Counted from the stretch's first letter, positions 1-6,845 are shown. The stretch is DNA of 9,415 nt from Chitinophagaceae bacterium (GCA_003132765.1 PKYU01000216.1:1127-10541), one strand, 5' to 3'. Program-made: numbers and translations. Notes: generated by a model not told the origin, from the letters alone.

Positions 1-2344
1 TTGCTGCTTTTATTGCCTGGAAGCTAATAGTTAAAAGTGCAATTAGCAAAGCTGCCAAACCAGCCATTCCAAAAACCCACCAGTGCACGTTTATCCTGTA
101 TGCAAAATCATCCAGCCAACTATTCACCGCCCACCATGATATAGGTATAGCAATAATTATTGCCAGGAACACCAGTTTTAAAAAGTCGATGCTGATCAAT
201 TGCACAATGCCGGAAATGCTTGCTCCCAACACCTTTCTTATGCCAATTTCTTTTCGTTTAACTTGCGCCGTATAGGTTGTTAATCCAAAAAGACCGAGAC
301 AGGAAATAAAAACAGCGATGCCTGCAAAAACATTGAAGAGAACACCAGAACGTTGTTCAGATCTGTAGAGGTCATCAAAACTTTTATCCAAAAAATTATA
401 ACTGAAAGGAACATTTCCCGCATATTTTTTATATTGGCTTGCCACCGCGGCTATAACCTGCTTCGCATTGGTGGCTGTAGTCCTTACATAAAGTATGTTG
501 GGTTTGTTCCAAAAATTATAAAAGAGCAGCGGCCCGATCTTTGTTTTAAGAGATTGAAAATTGAAATCTTTAACCACACCGAGTATCGTTCCTTTCCGGT
601 CATGGAAGGTAATCTGCTGGCCTACATAAGGTGTTTTCAGGTCCATTTGTTTTACGGCTGTTTCATTTAAGACATAATAACTGCTATCGGCAGGAGAACC
701 GTTAAAATTAGTTCCCTCCACAAATTTAATTCGCATCAGGGGAATGAAATTTTTATCCGCTTTGAGTTGCGTAATGAGCATATTACTATTTGCCGGTTTG
801 CCTTTCCAGTCAATATCGCCAGTTGAACTATACAAATTTGAAATGTTGTCGGCATCAGACGCTGCTACATTTGAAATTGAAGTTTGTTGTCTTAATTCTG
901 CTTCCACTGCATCAAGATGATTTACCACTTCATCGGGCAGCAGCACGGAAAAAACATAACTCCTATCATACCCTAAATTTTTATTTCTTATATAATCCAT
1001 CTGGCGGCTGATAATGATGGTACACACCAAAAGAATTACCGAAATGGAAAATTGAAAAACCACCAGCCCTTTCCTAAGGGAAGTAATTCCGATTCCGCTT
1101 TTAAATTTTCCTTTGAGAGATTCAATTGGTTTAAAGGAAGATAACAACAGCGCCGGGTAAATACTGGAAGCTATTAATGTTCCCAATATTGCCAAAACGA
1201 TGGCCTTCCATACGGCTACATTTGTGAAATTAAATGTTAGTGTTTTCCCTGAAACTTCATTGTACAAAGGCATTAAGATATAAATAAGTATAAGAGCAAG
1301 GGCCGCTGCAAAGACAAAGAGTACCATTGTTTCCAGCGTGAATTGGAAAAACAATTGCATTTTACTGGCACCGATAATTTTCCGTACCCCCACTTCTTTA
1401 GCCCTTAACAGGGAACGGGCAGTAGAAAGGTTCACATAATTGATACTGGCAATAGACAACAACAATATTACTATCAGCATAAAAATTTGTACCATCCTTA
1501 ACGCTGCATTATTTCCATCAGCACCTACGAGGTGTATGTCTGCAAGATTCTCCAGATTAAAAGCCGCATCAGATTCTCCGTTTCTCGCTTTTTTATATAA
1601 AGCAGAAAAAGTATCGCCTGTTTTTACCGGATCAGTTCCGGGCTGCAGTTTCACAAAGGTGTTGAATGCATAATTACCTACATCTTCATCGATCGTTTTC
1701 CAATCGCCATTGCCGCCCCATGAAGTAAAAAGCCGGGCATAAAATCCCATCGAAAAAATAGCATCAAACTTTAGGGAAGAGTTATCAGGAAAATTCTGCA
1801 ATACACCGGTAACGATAAAATTGGTTTTGTAGAAAACCAATGTTTTTCCAATAGCATCCGTATCACCAAACAGTTTTTTGGCGGTAGATTCTGTTATTAC
1901 AACAGAAAAAATATTGGGAAAGGCATTGTCATTGTTTCCTTCAATAAACTTAAAATTGAACATTGAAAAGAATCCGCTGTCAACACTGGCAACTGTGTTA
2001 CCATCAAAAATGTTTTCACCGCTTTTATCCGAAAGCAACTGGCCGTCATCCTGGTGTATCCTTACTATGGATTGAACTTCCGGGATGTTGCTTGCATACA
2101 CAGCCAAAGGTCCCGGCACTCCGGGCCAAGTTTGCGCTTCACCATTAGATACAAAGTGGGCGCTTAGCTGGTAGATATTTTTGTAATCCTTATTAAACTT
2201 ATCATAGCTCAATTCGTGCTGTACCCACATTAACAACATGATGCCGGTAGCAAGCCCTACAGCCAGTCCGCTGATGTTTAAGGCACTGTAAAATTTATGG
2301 TTCCATAAGCTCCTCCATGCTGTTTTGAAATAGTTTTTGAACAT
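1..2344 (-). CDS. MacB/FtsX-type ABC transporter permease (3' end beyond window)
   Basis: Inner-membrane permease of a MacB-like ABC exporter, working with the ATPase encoded just upstream. The frame is open from the ATG at 2344 to the left edge, giving 781 complete codons. I checked the frame at several points and found no break. The N-terminus MFKNYFKTAWRSLWNHKFYS is typical of Bacteroidota permeases. TM1 is about residues 20-41, followed by a MacB periplasmic core-like region to about 280. The first FtsX block, about 283-366, carries RAKEVGVRKIIGAS near 315. A further TM at about 421-443 starts the second half, followed by a second periplasmic region. The second FtsX block from about 665 carries KRKEIGIRKVLGAS. 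This duplicated FtsX layout of nearly 800 residues is usual for the family, so only a few C-terminal residues should be missing. The substrate cannot be told. It lies 122 bp after the ATPase stop and is probably in the same operon. Confidence 0.94.
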   Translation of the reverse strand, partial: MFKNYFKTAWRSLWNHKFYSALNISGLAVGLATGIMLLMWVQHELSYDKFNKDYKNIYQLSAHFVSNGEAQTWPGVPGPLAVYASNIPEVQSIVRIHQDDGQLLSDKSGENIFDGNTVASVDSGFFSMFNFKFIEGNNDNAFPNIFSVVITESTAKKLFGDTDAIGKTLVFYKTNFIVTGVLQNFPDNSSLKFDAIFSMGFYARLFTSWGGNGDWKTIDEDVGNYAFNTFVKLQPGTDPVKTGDTFSALYKKARNGESDAAFNLENLADIHLVGADGNNAALRMVQIFMLIVILLLSIASINYVNLSTARSLLRAKEVGVRKIIGASKMQLFFQFTLETMVLFVFAAALALILIYILMPLYNEVSGKTLTFNFTNVAVWKAIVLAILGTLIASSIYPALLLSSFKPIESLKGKFKSGIGITSLRKGLVVFQFSISVILLVCTIIISRQMDYIRNKNLGYDRSYVFSVLLPDEVVNHLDAVEAELRQQTSISNVAASDADNISNLYSSTGDIDWKGKPANSNMLITQLKADKNFIPLMRIKFVEGTNFNGSPADSSYYVLNETAVKQMDLKTPYVGQQITFHDRKGTILGVVKDFNFQSLKTKIGPLLFYNFWNKPNILYVRTTATNAKQVIAAVASQYKKYAGNVPFSYNFLDKSFDDLYRSEQRSGVLFNVFAGIAVFISCLGLFGLTTYTAQVKRKEIGIRKVLGASISGIVQLISIDFLKLVFLAIIIAIPISWWAVNSWLDDFAYRINVHWWVFGMAGLAALLIALLTISFQAIKAA

Positions 2345-2354
2345 AGATCTTAAA

Positions 2355-2388
2355 TTAGGTACCAGGTGGGATGTTTTAGGTATCAGGT
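2355..2388. repeat. Intergenic direct repeat TTAGGTAYCAGGT (two copies)
   Basis: Two near-identical 13-base words, TTAGGTACCAGGT and TTAGGTATCAGGT, lie 21 bp apart in the gap between the ATPase and permease genes. The same AGGTATCAGG word recurs in the gap between the regulator and kinase genes (6849-6863). It may be part of a family of short dispersed intergenic repeats. No function is evident. Confidence 0.5.
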
Positions 2389-2445
2389 TTTAATTCTAAA
2401 AGTTTGGGATTGACGAATGATTCAAAAGATAAAATTCAATAATCT

Positions 2446-2466
2446 CATGCTTCATACCTCAAACCT
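2446..2466 (-). repeat. Intergenic repeat word, inverted copy (GAGGTTTGAGGTATGAAG)
   Basis: Read on the minus strand, directly after the ATPase stop codon, this stretch contains GAGGTTTGAGGTATGAAG. It resembles the GAGGTATCAGG and TATGAGGTTTCAG words in the regulator-kinase gap (6847-6883). It sits opposite the direct repeats at 2355-2388, so the 122-bp gap consists largely of this repeat material. Confidence 0.35.
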
Positions 2467-3144
2467 CTAAATCAGAATATTTTCCGTAACCGTTTGTCCA
2501 TCCAGCATCCGAATAATACGATGACTATAGCGGGCATCGTGTTCGCTATGCGTAACCATTATGATGGTGGTGCCATGCTCATTCAAATCAGTAAGCAATT
2601 GCATTACTTCATTACCATTTGAAGAATCGAGGTTACCTGTTGGTTCATCTGCGAGAATCAGTTTGGGATTATTCACCACTGCACGGGCTACGGCTACACG
2701 TTGCTGCTGACCACCGCTCAGTTGCTGTGGATAGTGATTGCGACGATGCATAATCTGCCTTTTATCCAGCACCTTTTCAACACGCTGTTTTCTCTCCTCA
2801 CCCTTCACTCCGAGATAGATTAGGGGCAATTCCACATTTTCAAAGACCGTCAGTTCATCAATTAGGTTGAAACTCTGGAATACGAATCCGATATTCCTTT
2901 TGCGGAGGTCTGCTCTCTTGCGTTCATTGAACCCTGCTACTTCTGTTCCATTGAACAGGAAACTTCCGCTGTCAGGATCATCAAGCAAGCCTACAATATT
3001 CAGCAAAGTAGATTTGCCGCAACCCGAAGGACCCATAACGGCAACAAATTCACCATCCTTCACTTCAAATGACAGTTTATTTAATGCAACGGTTTCCACT
3101 TCTTCCGTGCGGTAGATCTTTTCGAGATTAGAAATTTGTATCAT
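2467..3144 (-). CDS. MacB/LolD-family ABC transporter ATP-binding protein
   Basis: Cytoplasmic ATPase (225 aa, normal family length) that should power the FtsX-type permease encoded next. All nucleotide-binding motifs are visible: Walker A GPSGCGKST at 38-46, Q-loop Gln90, signature LSGGQ at 142-146, Walker B LILADEP at 162-168 with catalytic Glu167, D-loop NLDS at 171-174, and the switch His199 in MVTHS. The segment NHYPQQLSGGQQQRVAVARA and the early EVETVALNKLSFEV are characteristic of the LolD/MacB (FtsE-like) branch rather than of importers. The ATG at 3144 follows an A-rich leader without a clear Shine-Dalgarno sequence, usual in Bacteroidota. It lies downstream of the membrane fusion protein gene, separated by about 330 bp that hold a possible small gene, and most likely shares its transcript. 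Confidence 0.96.
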   Translation of the reverse strand: MIQISNLEKIYRTEEVETVALNKLSFEVKDGEFVAVMGPSGCGKSTLLNIVGLLDDPDSGSFLFNGTEVAGFNERKRADLRKRNIGFVFQSFNLIDELTVFENVELPLIYLGVKGEERKQRVEKVLDKRQIMHRRNHYPQQLSGGQQQRVAVARAVVNNPKLILADEPTGNLDSSNGNEVMQLLTDLNEHGTTIIMVTHSEHDARYSHRIIRMLDGQTVTENILI

Positions 3145-3157
3145 GGTTTTTGTTTTT

Positions 3158-3175
3158 GTGAGCTATCAGCTTTGA
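3158..3175. repeat. Intergenic repeat word TGAGCTATCAGCTTTGAG
   Basis: This short word lies in the 37-bp gap in front of the ATPase gene. AGCTATCAGC also occurs in the regulator-kinase gap (6897-6906, as AGCTATCAGCC). It appears to belong to the same mosaic of intergenic repeat words as the AGGTATCAGG copies. Confidence 0.35.
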
Positions 3176-3181
3176 GTTTTA

Positions 3182-3379
3182 TTAAATGTTTATGAAAAAT
3201 ATTTCAGGTTTGTAATATATACTTTCTTTATTGTTCAATATTAGCGAATGATGTATTAGTTTTGGATTAATATTATACTCACAGTCAACTTTACATGATT
3301 TTTCCTCACTTTTGATTGGTAGCGAAACAATGCAACATAAAGCAAGTATTAAAAGTCGATGAGTAATTAAATTTTTCAT
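3182..3379 (-). CDS. Possible small secreted protein (65 aa), unrecognised
   Basis: An open frame of 65 codons between the membrane fusion protein and ATPase genes, on the same strand. The N-terminus has a signal-peptide pattern: MKNLITHR, then a hydrophobic stretch LLILALCCIVSLPI, then a polar start KSEEKSC. A Sec signal with cleavage near residue 25, or a Cys-rich exported peptide (Cys15, 16, 29, 33), is conceivable. The remainder is rich in Asn, Ile and Lys and shows no domain I know. The ATG at 3379 has an AT-rich leader. MacAB-type operons in this phylum do not normally carry a gene here, and it could equally be the decayed N-terminus of a larger exported protein or a chance frame in AT-rich DNA. 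The signal-like start and co-orientation are the only support. Confidence 0.4.
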   Translation of the reverse strand: MKNLITHRLLILALCCIVSLPIKSEEKSCKVDCEYNINPKLIHHSLILNNKESIYYKPEIFFINI

Positions 3380-3449
3380 TATTGTTGATTTTATAGATAA
3401 TCATCTATTATAATTCAGTTTACAGAAATGAGTCATCAGATTGGGATAT

Positions 3450-3474
3450 GCGGTCTCTGCCCAAACCTCACCGC
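3450..3474 (-). terminator. Weak hairpin immediately after the membrane fusion protein stop
   Basis: A five-base GCGGT/ACCGC inverted repeat (3450-3454 and 3470-3474) with a 15-base loop begins at the base after the stop codon of the membrane fusion protein gene. There is no following T-run, so it is not a convincing intrinsic terminator. It could slow transcription or mark an mRNA processing or stability point between the first gene and the rest of the operon. Confidence 0.2.
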
Positions 3475-4728
3475 TCATTTTTGTAACACCAACTCCTGCA
3501 TATTTCCATAATTTTCATAACTCGACGTAACCACTTTATCTCCCGGTTTTAATCCCTGCAATACTTCGTAATAATCGGGATTTTGATTTCCTAACTGGAT
3601 GTCAACTTTATAAGCATTCTTCCCATTGTCGGCCACTTTAAATATCCAGTTGCCACCTGTTTGCTGGTAGAAGCCTCCTTTGGGCAATAAGATAGCTTGT
3701 CTTTCATCACTCAATGCCAGCCTTATTTGTAAGGTTTGGCCACGACGGATGCCTTTAGGAGCCTTACCGGTAAATTCCATATCTACCTGGAACCTTCCAT
3801 TGGTTACCTGGGTATATACCTTTTTTATAACCAGTTCATAAGCGGTGTCTGCAAAATCAAAAGTGCCCTTGAGGCCGGTGAAAATTCGCGAAATATAGTG
3901 CTCATCAATATCTACCCTTACTTTATAACCACCCAAAACATCAATTTGTCCAAGTTGGTCACCCTTATTTTTTGTCTGTCCCACTTCTGCATCAAGTGAG
4001 GTAAGTTGTCCGTCGATAGGCGCCCGAACTATTAAATCACCCACTTTCTGTCGCATCACATTCAATGCATTTTGAGATCCTTCAAAAGATTGCCTTGCCT
4101 GTATCAACTGTTGCTCAGTAGATACAGAATCCTGTTGGAGGATTTTATCGTTAAGTTGTTTCTTTTGCAAATAATAATTGAAATTATTTAATGCCTGCTG
4201 GTATTCCTGGGAACCAATCACCTTTTCTTCATATAAATGCTTATCCAGTTTATACACGCGTTCAGCTTCCTTCAACTGACTTTCCACATCGGTCATTTGA
4301 TTGAGTTTGCTCACCGTATTTTGCTGTGCAGCATTTTTTGAAATTTGCATTTGAGTAAGCAGGTTATAAACGTTGGTCTGCTGTGTAACAAGGCCGAGTT
4401 GCAAATCGGTATTAGATAATCTTATGATAGGTTGTCCCTTTTTCATCATAGTACCATCATCCACATATTTTTCTTCAACACGTCCTCCCTCTACTGCATC
4501 CAGGTAAATGGTAGTTAGCGGTAATACAATACCATTTACCGGAATAATCTCCTGGAAGGAACCTTTGGTAATTTCACTAATCGTGATCCTGTCAGTATTT
4601 ACATTCAATTTACTGTTTCCTGATGTGTAATAATAGCTTGCAGCAATAAGCATTACAATAGCGACAATTCCGGAAATTGTAAGTATCCTTTTTTTAGTCC
4701 ATGTCTTTTTTTCAATTATTCTATCCAT
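3475..4728 (-). CDS. HlyD/MacA-like periplasmic adaptor (membrane fusion protein)
   Basis: Periplasmic adaptor that should link the MacB-like permease to an outer-membrane TolC-type channel; no channel gene is in the window. It has 417 aa, a normal length. A short cytoplasmic N-terminus is followed by one TM helix or uncleaved signal anchor at about 14-34 (ILTISGIVAIVMLIAASYYY). The first half of the lipoyl domain is at about 72-106 (VEEKYVDDGTMMKKGQPIIR). A long Gln-rich coiled-coil hairpin spans about 108-230. The second lipoyl half follows at about 231-262 (DLIVRAPIDGQLTSLDAEVG). Beta-barrel and membrane-proximal domains run to the C-terminus, with IRRGQTLQIRLAL and LQGLKPGDKVVTSSYENYG as typical motifs. 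It is the first gene of the minus-strand exporter operon, preceded by a putative sigma54 promoter and tandem activator sites, which points to control by the adjacent NtrC-family regulator. Confidence 0.95.
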   Translation of the reverse strand: MDRIIEKKTWTKKRILTISGIVAIVMLIAASYYYTSGNSKLNVNTDRITISEITKGSFQEIIPVNGIVLPLTTIYLDAVEGGRVEEKYVDDGTMMKKGQPIIRLSNTDLQLGLVTQQTNVYNLLTQMQISKNAAQQNTVSKLNQMTDVESQLKEAERVYKLDKHLYEEKVIGSQEYQQALNNFNYYLQKKQLNDKILQQDSVSTEQQLIQARQSFEGSQNALNVMRQKVGDLIVRAPIDGQLTSLDAEVGQTKNKGDQLGQIDVLGGYKVRVDIDEHYISRIFTGLKGTFDFADTAYELVIKKVYTQVTNGRFQVDMEFTGKAPKGIRRGQTLQIRLALSDERQAILLPKGGFYQQTGGNWIFKVADNGKNAYKVDIQLGNQNPDYYEVLQGLKPGDKVVTSSYENYGNMQELVLQK

Positions 4729-4792
4729 ATATCCAGGTGAAATTAAAATCCAATTATTAATTTAAATGTCTTAATCCAAACCATCCTGATCT

Positions 4793-4808
4793 TGTAAAGT
4801 TTATGCCA
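4793..4808 (-). promoter_or_regulatory. Putative sigma54 promoter of the exporter operon
   Basis: On the minus strand the sequence is TGGCATAAACTTTACA. Against the sigma54 consensus TGGCAYR-N4-TTGCW it matches the whole -24 element, has the correct 10 bases between GG and the -12 pair, and differs in the -12 element only at G (TTACA for TTGCA). The -12 base would be at 4794 and transcription would start near 4782, leaving a leader of about 53 bases before the ATG at 4728. The adjacent gene encodes a GAFTGA-containing sigma54 activator, and two related palindromes lie upstream at activator distance. Confidence 0.55.
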
Positions 4809-4857
4809 CTTTCATAACTATTTGTATTTCATTAAATTAAGTGAAAAGAGCCGGATA

Positions 4858-4904
4858 AAAGTGTACGGTTTTGGTACAGTTGCCGTTCGCTATCAGTACA
4901 ATGG
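4858..4904 (-). promoter_or_regulatory. Tandem upstream activator sites of the exporter promoter
   Basis: Two 25-bp sites with centres 22 bp apart. The proximal site (4858-4882) reads ACTGTA-N9-TACA on the minus strand, centred at 4870, 62 bp upstream of the first T of the -24 element. The distal site (4880-4904) keeps the left arm ATTGTA and the internal CG, but its right arm is degenerate. Both align to the sites at 5320-5366. The layout is like that of NtrC-family enhancers; TGT-N11-ACA is close to the known NifA site TGT-N10-ACA. The likely binder is the Fis-type HTH of the regulator at 5473. Confidence 0.6.
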
Positions 4905-5017
4905 ATTTAGGGGGTAAAGAAAATGAAAACTTTATAATGCACACTTCTGTATTTTTAAACGGAAACAATATAAGGTTTTCATCGGGGCAATATCGAAGGA
5001 AGGCTTTGCAACTTTGT

Positions 5018-5203
5018 TTATAAGAACCTTCTTCCATAAAAATTTCTTTTGTTGCCATGAATATTCCATAAATTGACACAGCTAAATTTCTTTTGGCCGG
5101 TTCTTTTGGTCTCATGGTCTAATGTTTCTTTTACATCTTTTGCCAGGTTTTTTAATTCCACTTTGGTAAGTGGTTCTAAAAAATACGTTGTTTTGGTTTT
5201 CAT
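5018..5203 (-). CDS. Small protein (61 aa) with LWNI...RRF C-terminus
   Basis: A 61-residue cytoplasmic-looking protein with no signal peptide or membrane segment. It begins MKTKTTYFLEPLTKVELKNL. A charged, probably helical middle (KDVKETLDHETKRTGQ) is followed by a C-terminal block FSCVNLWNIHGNKRNFYGRR and then FL. From memory, small Bacteroidota proteins often end in a similar F[ST]xxDLWNIQRxxRxxxxRRF pattern; I cannot search to confirm and know no function. The frame extends upstream to an ATG at 5323, but that start would lie inside the upstream palindrome. The ATG at 5203 follows an A-rich leader (AAAAAAAACAAACATTT), normal for this phylum. It is preceded by its own promoter-like element and tandem activator sites matching those of the exporter operon, which suggests co-regulation. 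It may be a regulatory or accessory small protein, or a peptide precursor exported by the adjacent transporter. Confidence 0.6.
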   Translation of the reverse strand: MKTKTTYFLEPLTKVELKNLAKDVKETLDHETKRTGQKKFSCVNLWNIHGNKRNFYGRRFL

Positions 5204-5256
5204 AAATGTTTGTTTTTTTTGATTAGTAAATAATTTTTTTCTTTGCCAACAGATAT

Positions 5257-5271
5257 TACAATGGTGTGCCA
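5257..5271 (-). promoter_or_regulatory. Sigma54-like promoter of the 61-aa gene (spacing one base short)
   Basis: The minus strand reads TGGCACACCATTGTA. The -24 element TGGCAC is perfect and TTGTA resembles the -12 element TTGCA. However, there are 9 rather than 10 bases between the GG and the -12 pair, which is unfavourable because sigma54 spacing is strict. Transcription would start near 5246, about 43 bases before the ATG at 5203. Its place 61 bp from a palindrome matching the exporter module is the main support. Confidence 0.42.
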
Positions 5272-5319
5272 AAACATAGGAACCTGGTTTACAATGAAAT
5301 GAAAAAAATGAATTGTTAA

Positions 5320-5366
5320 TCACTGTACGCTTATGATACAGTGAGTATCCGTTTTTAATACAGTTT
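5320..5366 (-). promoter_or_regulatory. Tandem upstream activator sites before the 61-aa gene
   Basis: The proximal site is a perfect 8-bp inverted repeat, TCACTGTA-N9-TACAGTGA (5320-5344, centre 5332), 61 bp upstream of the -24 element at 5271. The distal site (5342-5366, centre 5354) has the left arm ACTGTA and internal ACG on the minus strand, with a degenerate right arm. Its centre is 22 bp from the proximal one, so both face the same side of the helix. On the 25 positions the proximal site matches the exporter site at 4858-4882 at 17, including 16 of the 19 core positions. The sites also lie upstream of the divergent regulator gene (5473) and might affect its own expression. Confidence 0.62.
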
Positions 5367-5472
5367 GATCATTTGGCATAATTTTTTAAATTTTAATTCC
5401 ATAAACATTCTTAAAAATGGTAATCTTGCGATGATCCCGATATTCATTTCTTTTAAAAAGCAGTAATAAAAA

Positions 5473-6834
5473 ATGAACTTAAAAAATGCTAACATACTGG
5501 TGGTAGACGATGATACGGATGTATTAACTGCTGTGCGCCTGCTTTTAAAGATGGAAGCGAAAGAAGTGGTTACGGAGAAAAATCCGGAAAATATTCGTTC
5601 CATTTTATCCAAACGATCCTTCGATATTATTCTATTGGATATGAATTTTAAAAGTTCTATCAATACAGGTAATGAAGGAATATATTGGTTGAAAAAAATA
5701 AAAGAATCAGCAACGAGTGCCTCTGTGATAATGATTACTGCTTATGGTGATATAGACCTCGCCGTTAGGTCATTGAAAGAAGGCGCTTCAGATTTTATCA
5801 TAAAACCCTGGCACAATGAAAAACTAATTTCAACAATAAAAGAGTTGTTAAAGGGAAAGGAAGGAAATAAAGAGGAAGGAAAGATTTCTACAGAGGGTAA
5901 AAAATTCAATGACCTGATTGGTGAATCGGAAGTGGTAAAGGATATATTTTTTAAGGTTGAAAAAATTGCTCCAACCGATGCTAATATTTTGATACTTGGG
6001 GAAAATGGTACCGGTAAAGATCTTATAGCAAAGGCCATTCATAAGCTATCACTTCGTGCTAAAAAGCCTTATGTAAAAGTGGATGTAGGTGCGCTAACAG
6101 AATCTCTTTTTGAAAGTGAATTGTTCGGCTATAAAAAGGGTGCTTTTACAGGAGCCAATGAAGAAAGGGCCGGTAGATTTGAAACCGCCAATGGAGGTAC
6201 TTTATTTCTTGATGAAATCGGAAATATTTCTCTGCATCAACAAGCGAAATTATTAAGTGTTTTACAAAACCGGCAAATCAATAAATTAGGTAGTAATGAA
6301 ATGATCAATATTGATATCAGGTTGATTTGCGCTACTAATGTATCATTAGCAGAATTGGCGAATGAAACCCGATTCAGGAAAGACCTTATTTACAGGATTA
6401 ATACAGTGGAGGTAATGATGCCTCCTTTGCGAAAGAGAAACGGAGATATCCTCAAACTCGCTAACCATTTTCTGAAAATATATTCGGAAAAATATATGAA
6501 GAGCCAGTCTGTATTGGATGGGAAAGCAATCGAAAAACTGAATAATTATGTTTTCCCCGGGAATGTTCGTGAATTACAATATGTGATAGAGCGGGCAGTG
6601 ATTATGGCTGACAATCGGGAACTTTCTGCAGCTGATATTATTTTTTCTCCGATTGAAAAAAATGAAGCTGTTCCCGCAACAAATGAAAATGATCAATTGA
6701 ATTTAGAAGTGCTTGAAAAAAATACTATTTTAAAAGTAATTGATAAGCATAACGGTAATATTAGCAAAGCAGCAAAAGAACTGGGGCTCACGAGAACGTC
6801 TTTATACAGGAGGTTGAATAAGTATGATATTTGA
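5473..6834 (+). CDS. NtrC-family sigma54-dependent response regulator
   Basis: Transcription activator of a two-component system (453 aa, usual length). Receiver domain, residues about 6-125: acidic pair Asp12/Asp13, phospho-acceptor Asp56 in DIILLDMNF, Thr89 and Lys111 (IIKPW). AAA+ sigma54-interaction domain, about 147-375: Walker A GENGTGKD at 176-183, GAFTGA loop at 223-228 that contacts sigma54, Walker B GGTLFLDE at 241-248, arginine-finger region RFRKDLIYR at 300-308, and PGNVREL at 362-368. That motif is preceded by Phe where most family members have Trp. A Fis-type HTH follows at about 410-450 (NGNISKAAKELGLTRTSLYR). Two in-frame TAA codons (5464-5469) lie just before the ATG, fixing the start. 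The kinase gene follows after 140 bp on the same strand. Two sets of tandem palindromes in the divergent upstream region are the likely targets. Confidence 0.97.
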   Translation: MNLKNANILVVDDDTDVLTAVRLLLKMEAKEVVTEKNPENIRSILSKRSFDIILLDMNFKSSINTGNEGIYWLKKIKESATSASVIMITAYGDIDLAVRSLKEGASDFIIKPWHNEKLISTIKELLKGKEGNKEEGKISTEGKKFNDLIGESEVVKDIFFKVEKIAPTDANILILGENGTGKDLIAKAIHKLSLRAKKPYVKVDVGALTESLFESELFGYKKGAFTGANEERAGRFETANGGTLFLDEIGNISLHQQAKLLSVLQNRQINKLGSNEMINIDIRLICATNVSLAELANETRFRKDLIYRINTVEVMMPPLRKRNGDILKLANHFLKIYSEKYMKSQSVLDGKAIEKLNNYVFPGNVRELQYVIERAVIMADNRELSAADIIFSPIEKNEAVPATNENDQLNLEVLEKNTILKVIDKHNGNISKAAKELGLTRTSLYRRLNKYDI

Positions 6835-6845
6835 AGTGTGTGGTG

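Noticed and set aside
353..670. Plus-strand frames across the permease gene (353-670, 790-1011, 1440-1673, 1878-2148)
   Set aside because: They lie antisense to an unbroken 781-codon permease frame with clear FtsX motifs and show no recognisable protein features.
4837..5115. 92-codon minus-strand frame overlapping the 61-aa gene and running through the exporter's activator sites
   Set aside because: It overlaps a better candidate in another frame, crosses the tandem palindromes, and its sequence has no domain, signal or composition typical of a real protein. I also considered it as the second half of a frameshifted gene, but the 61-aa frame ends in a sensible C-terminal motif.
5204..5323. 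40-codon N-terminal extension of the 61-aa gene, starting at an ATG at 5323
   Set aside because: The extension would start inside the perfect palindrome and run through the promoter-like element; its residues (Cys/His/Phe-rich) look like translated non-coding DNA, and the ATG at 5203 has a normal A-rich leader.
5373..5388. Plus-strand TGGCATAATTTTTTAA as a sigma54 promoter for the regulator gene
   Set aside because: The -24 element is good, but the -12 element lacks GC and the activator sites end only 7 bp upstream, too close for normal enhancer action. Autoregulation from here remains unsupported.
5355..5663. Minus-strand frames overlapping the regulator gene (5355-5663, 5742-6042)
   Set aside because: They are antisense shadows of the receiver and AAA+ domains; the plus-strand frame has all family motifs.
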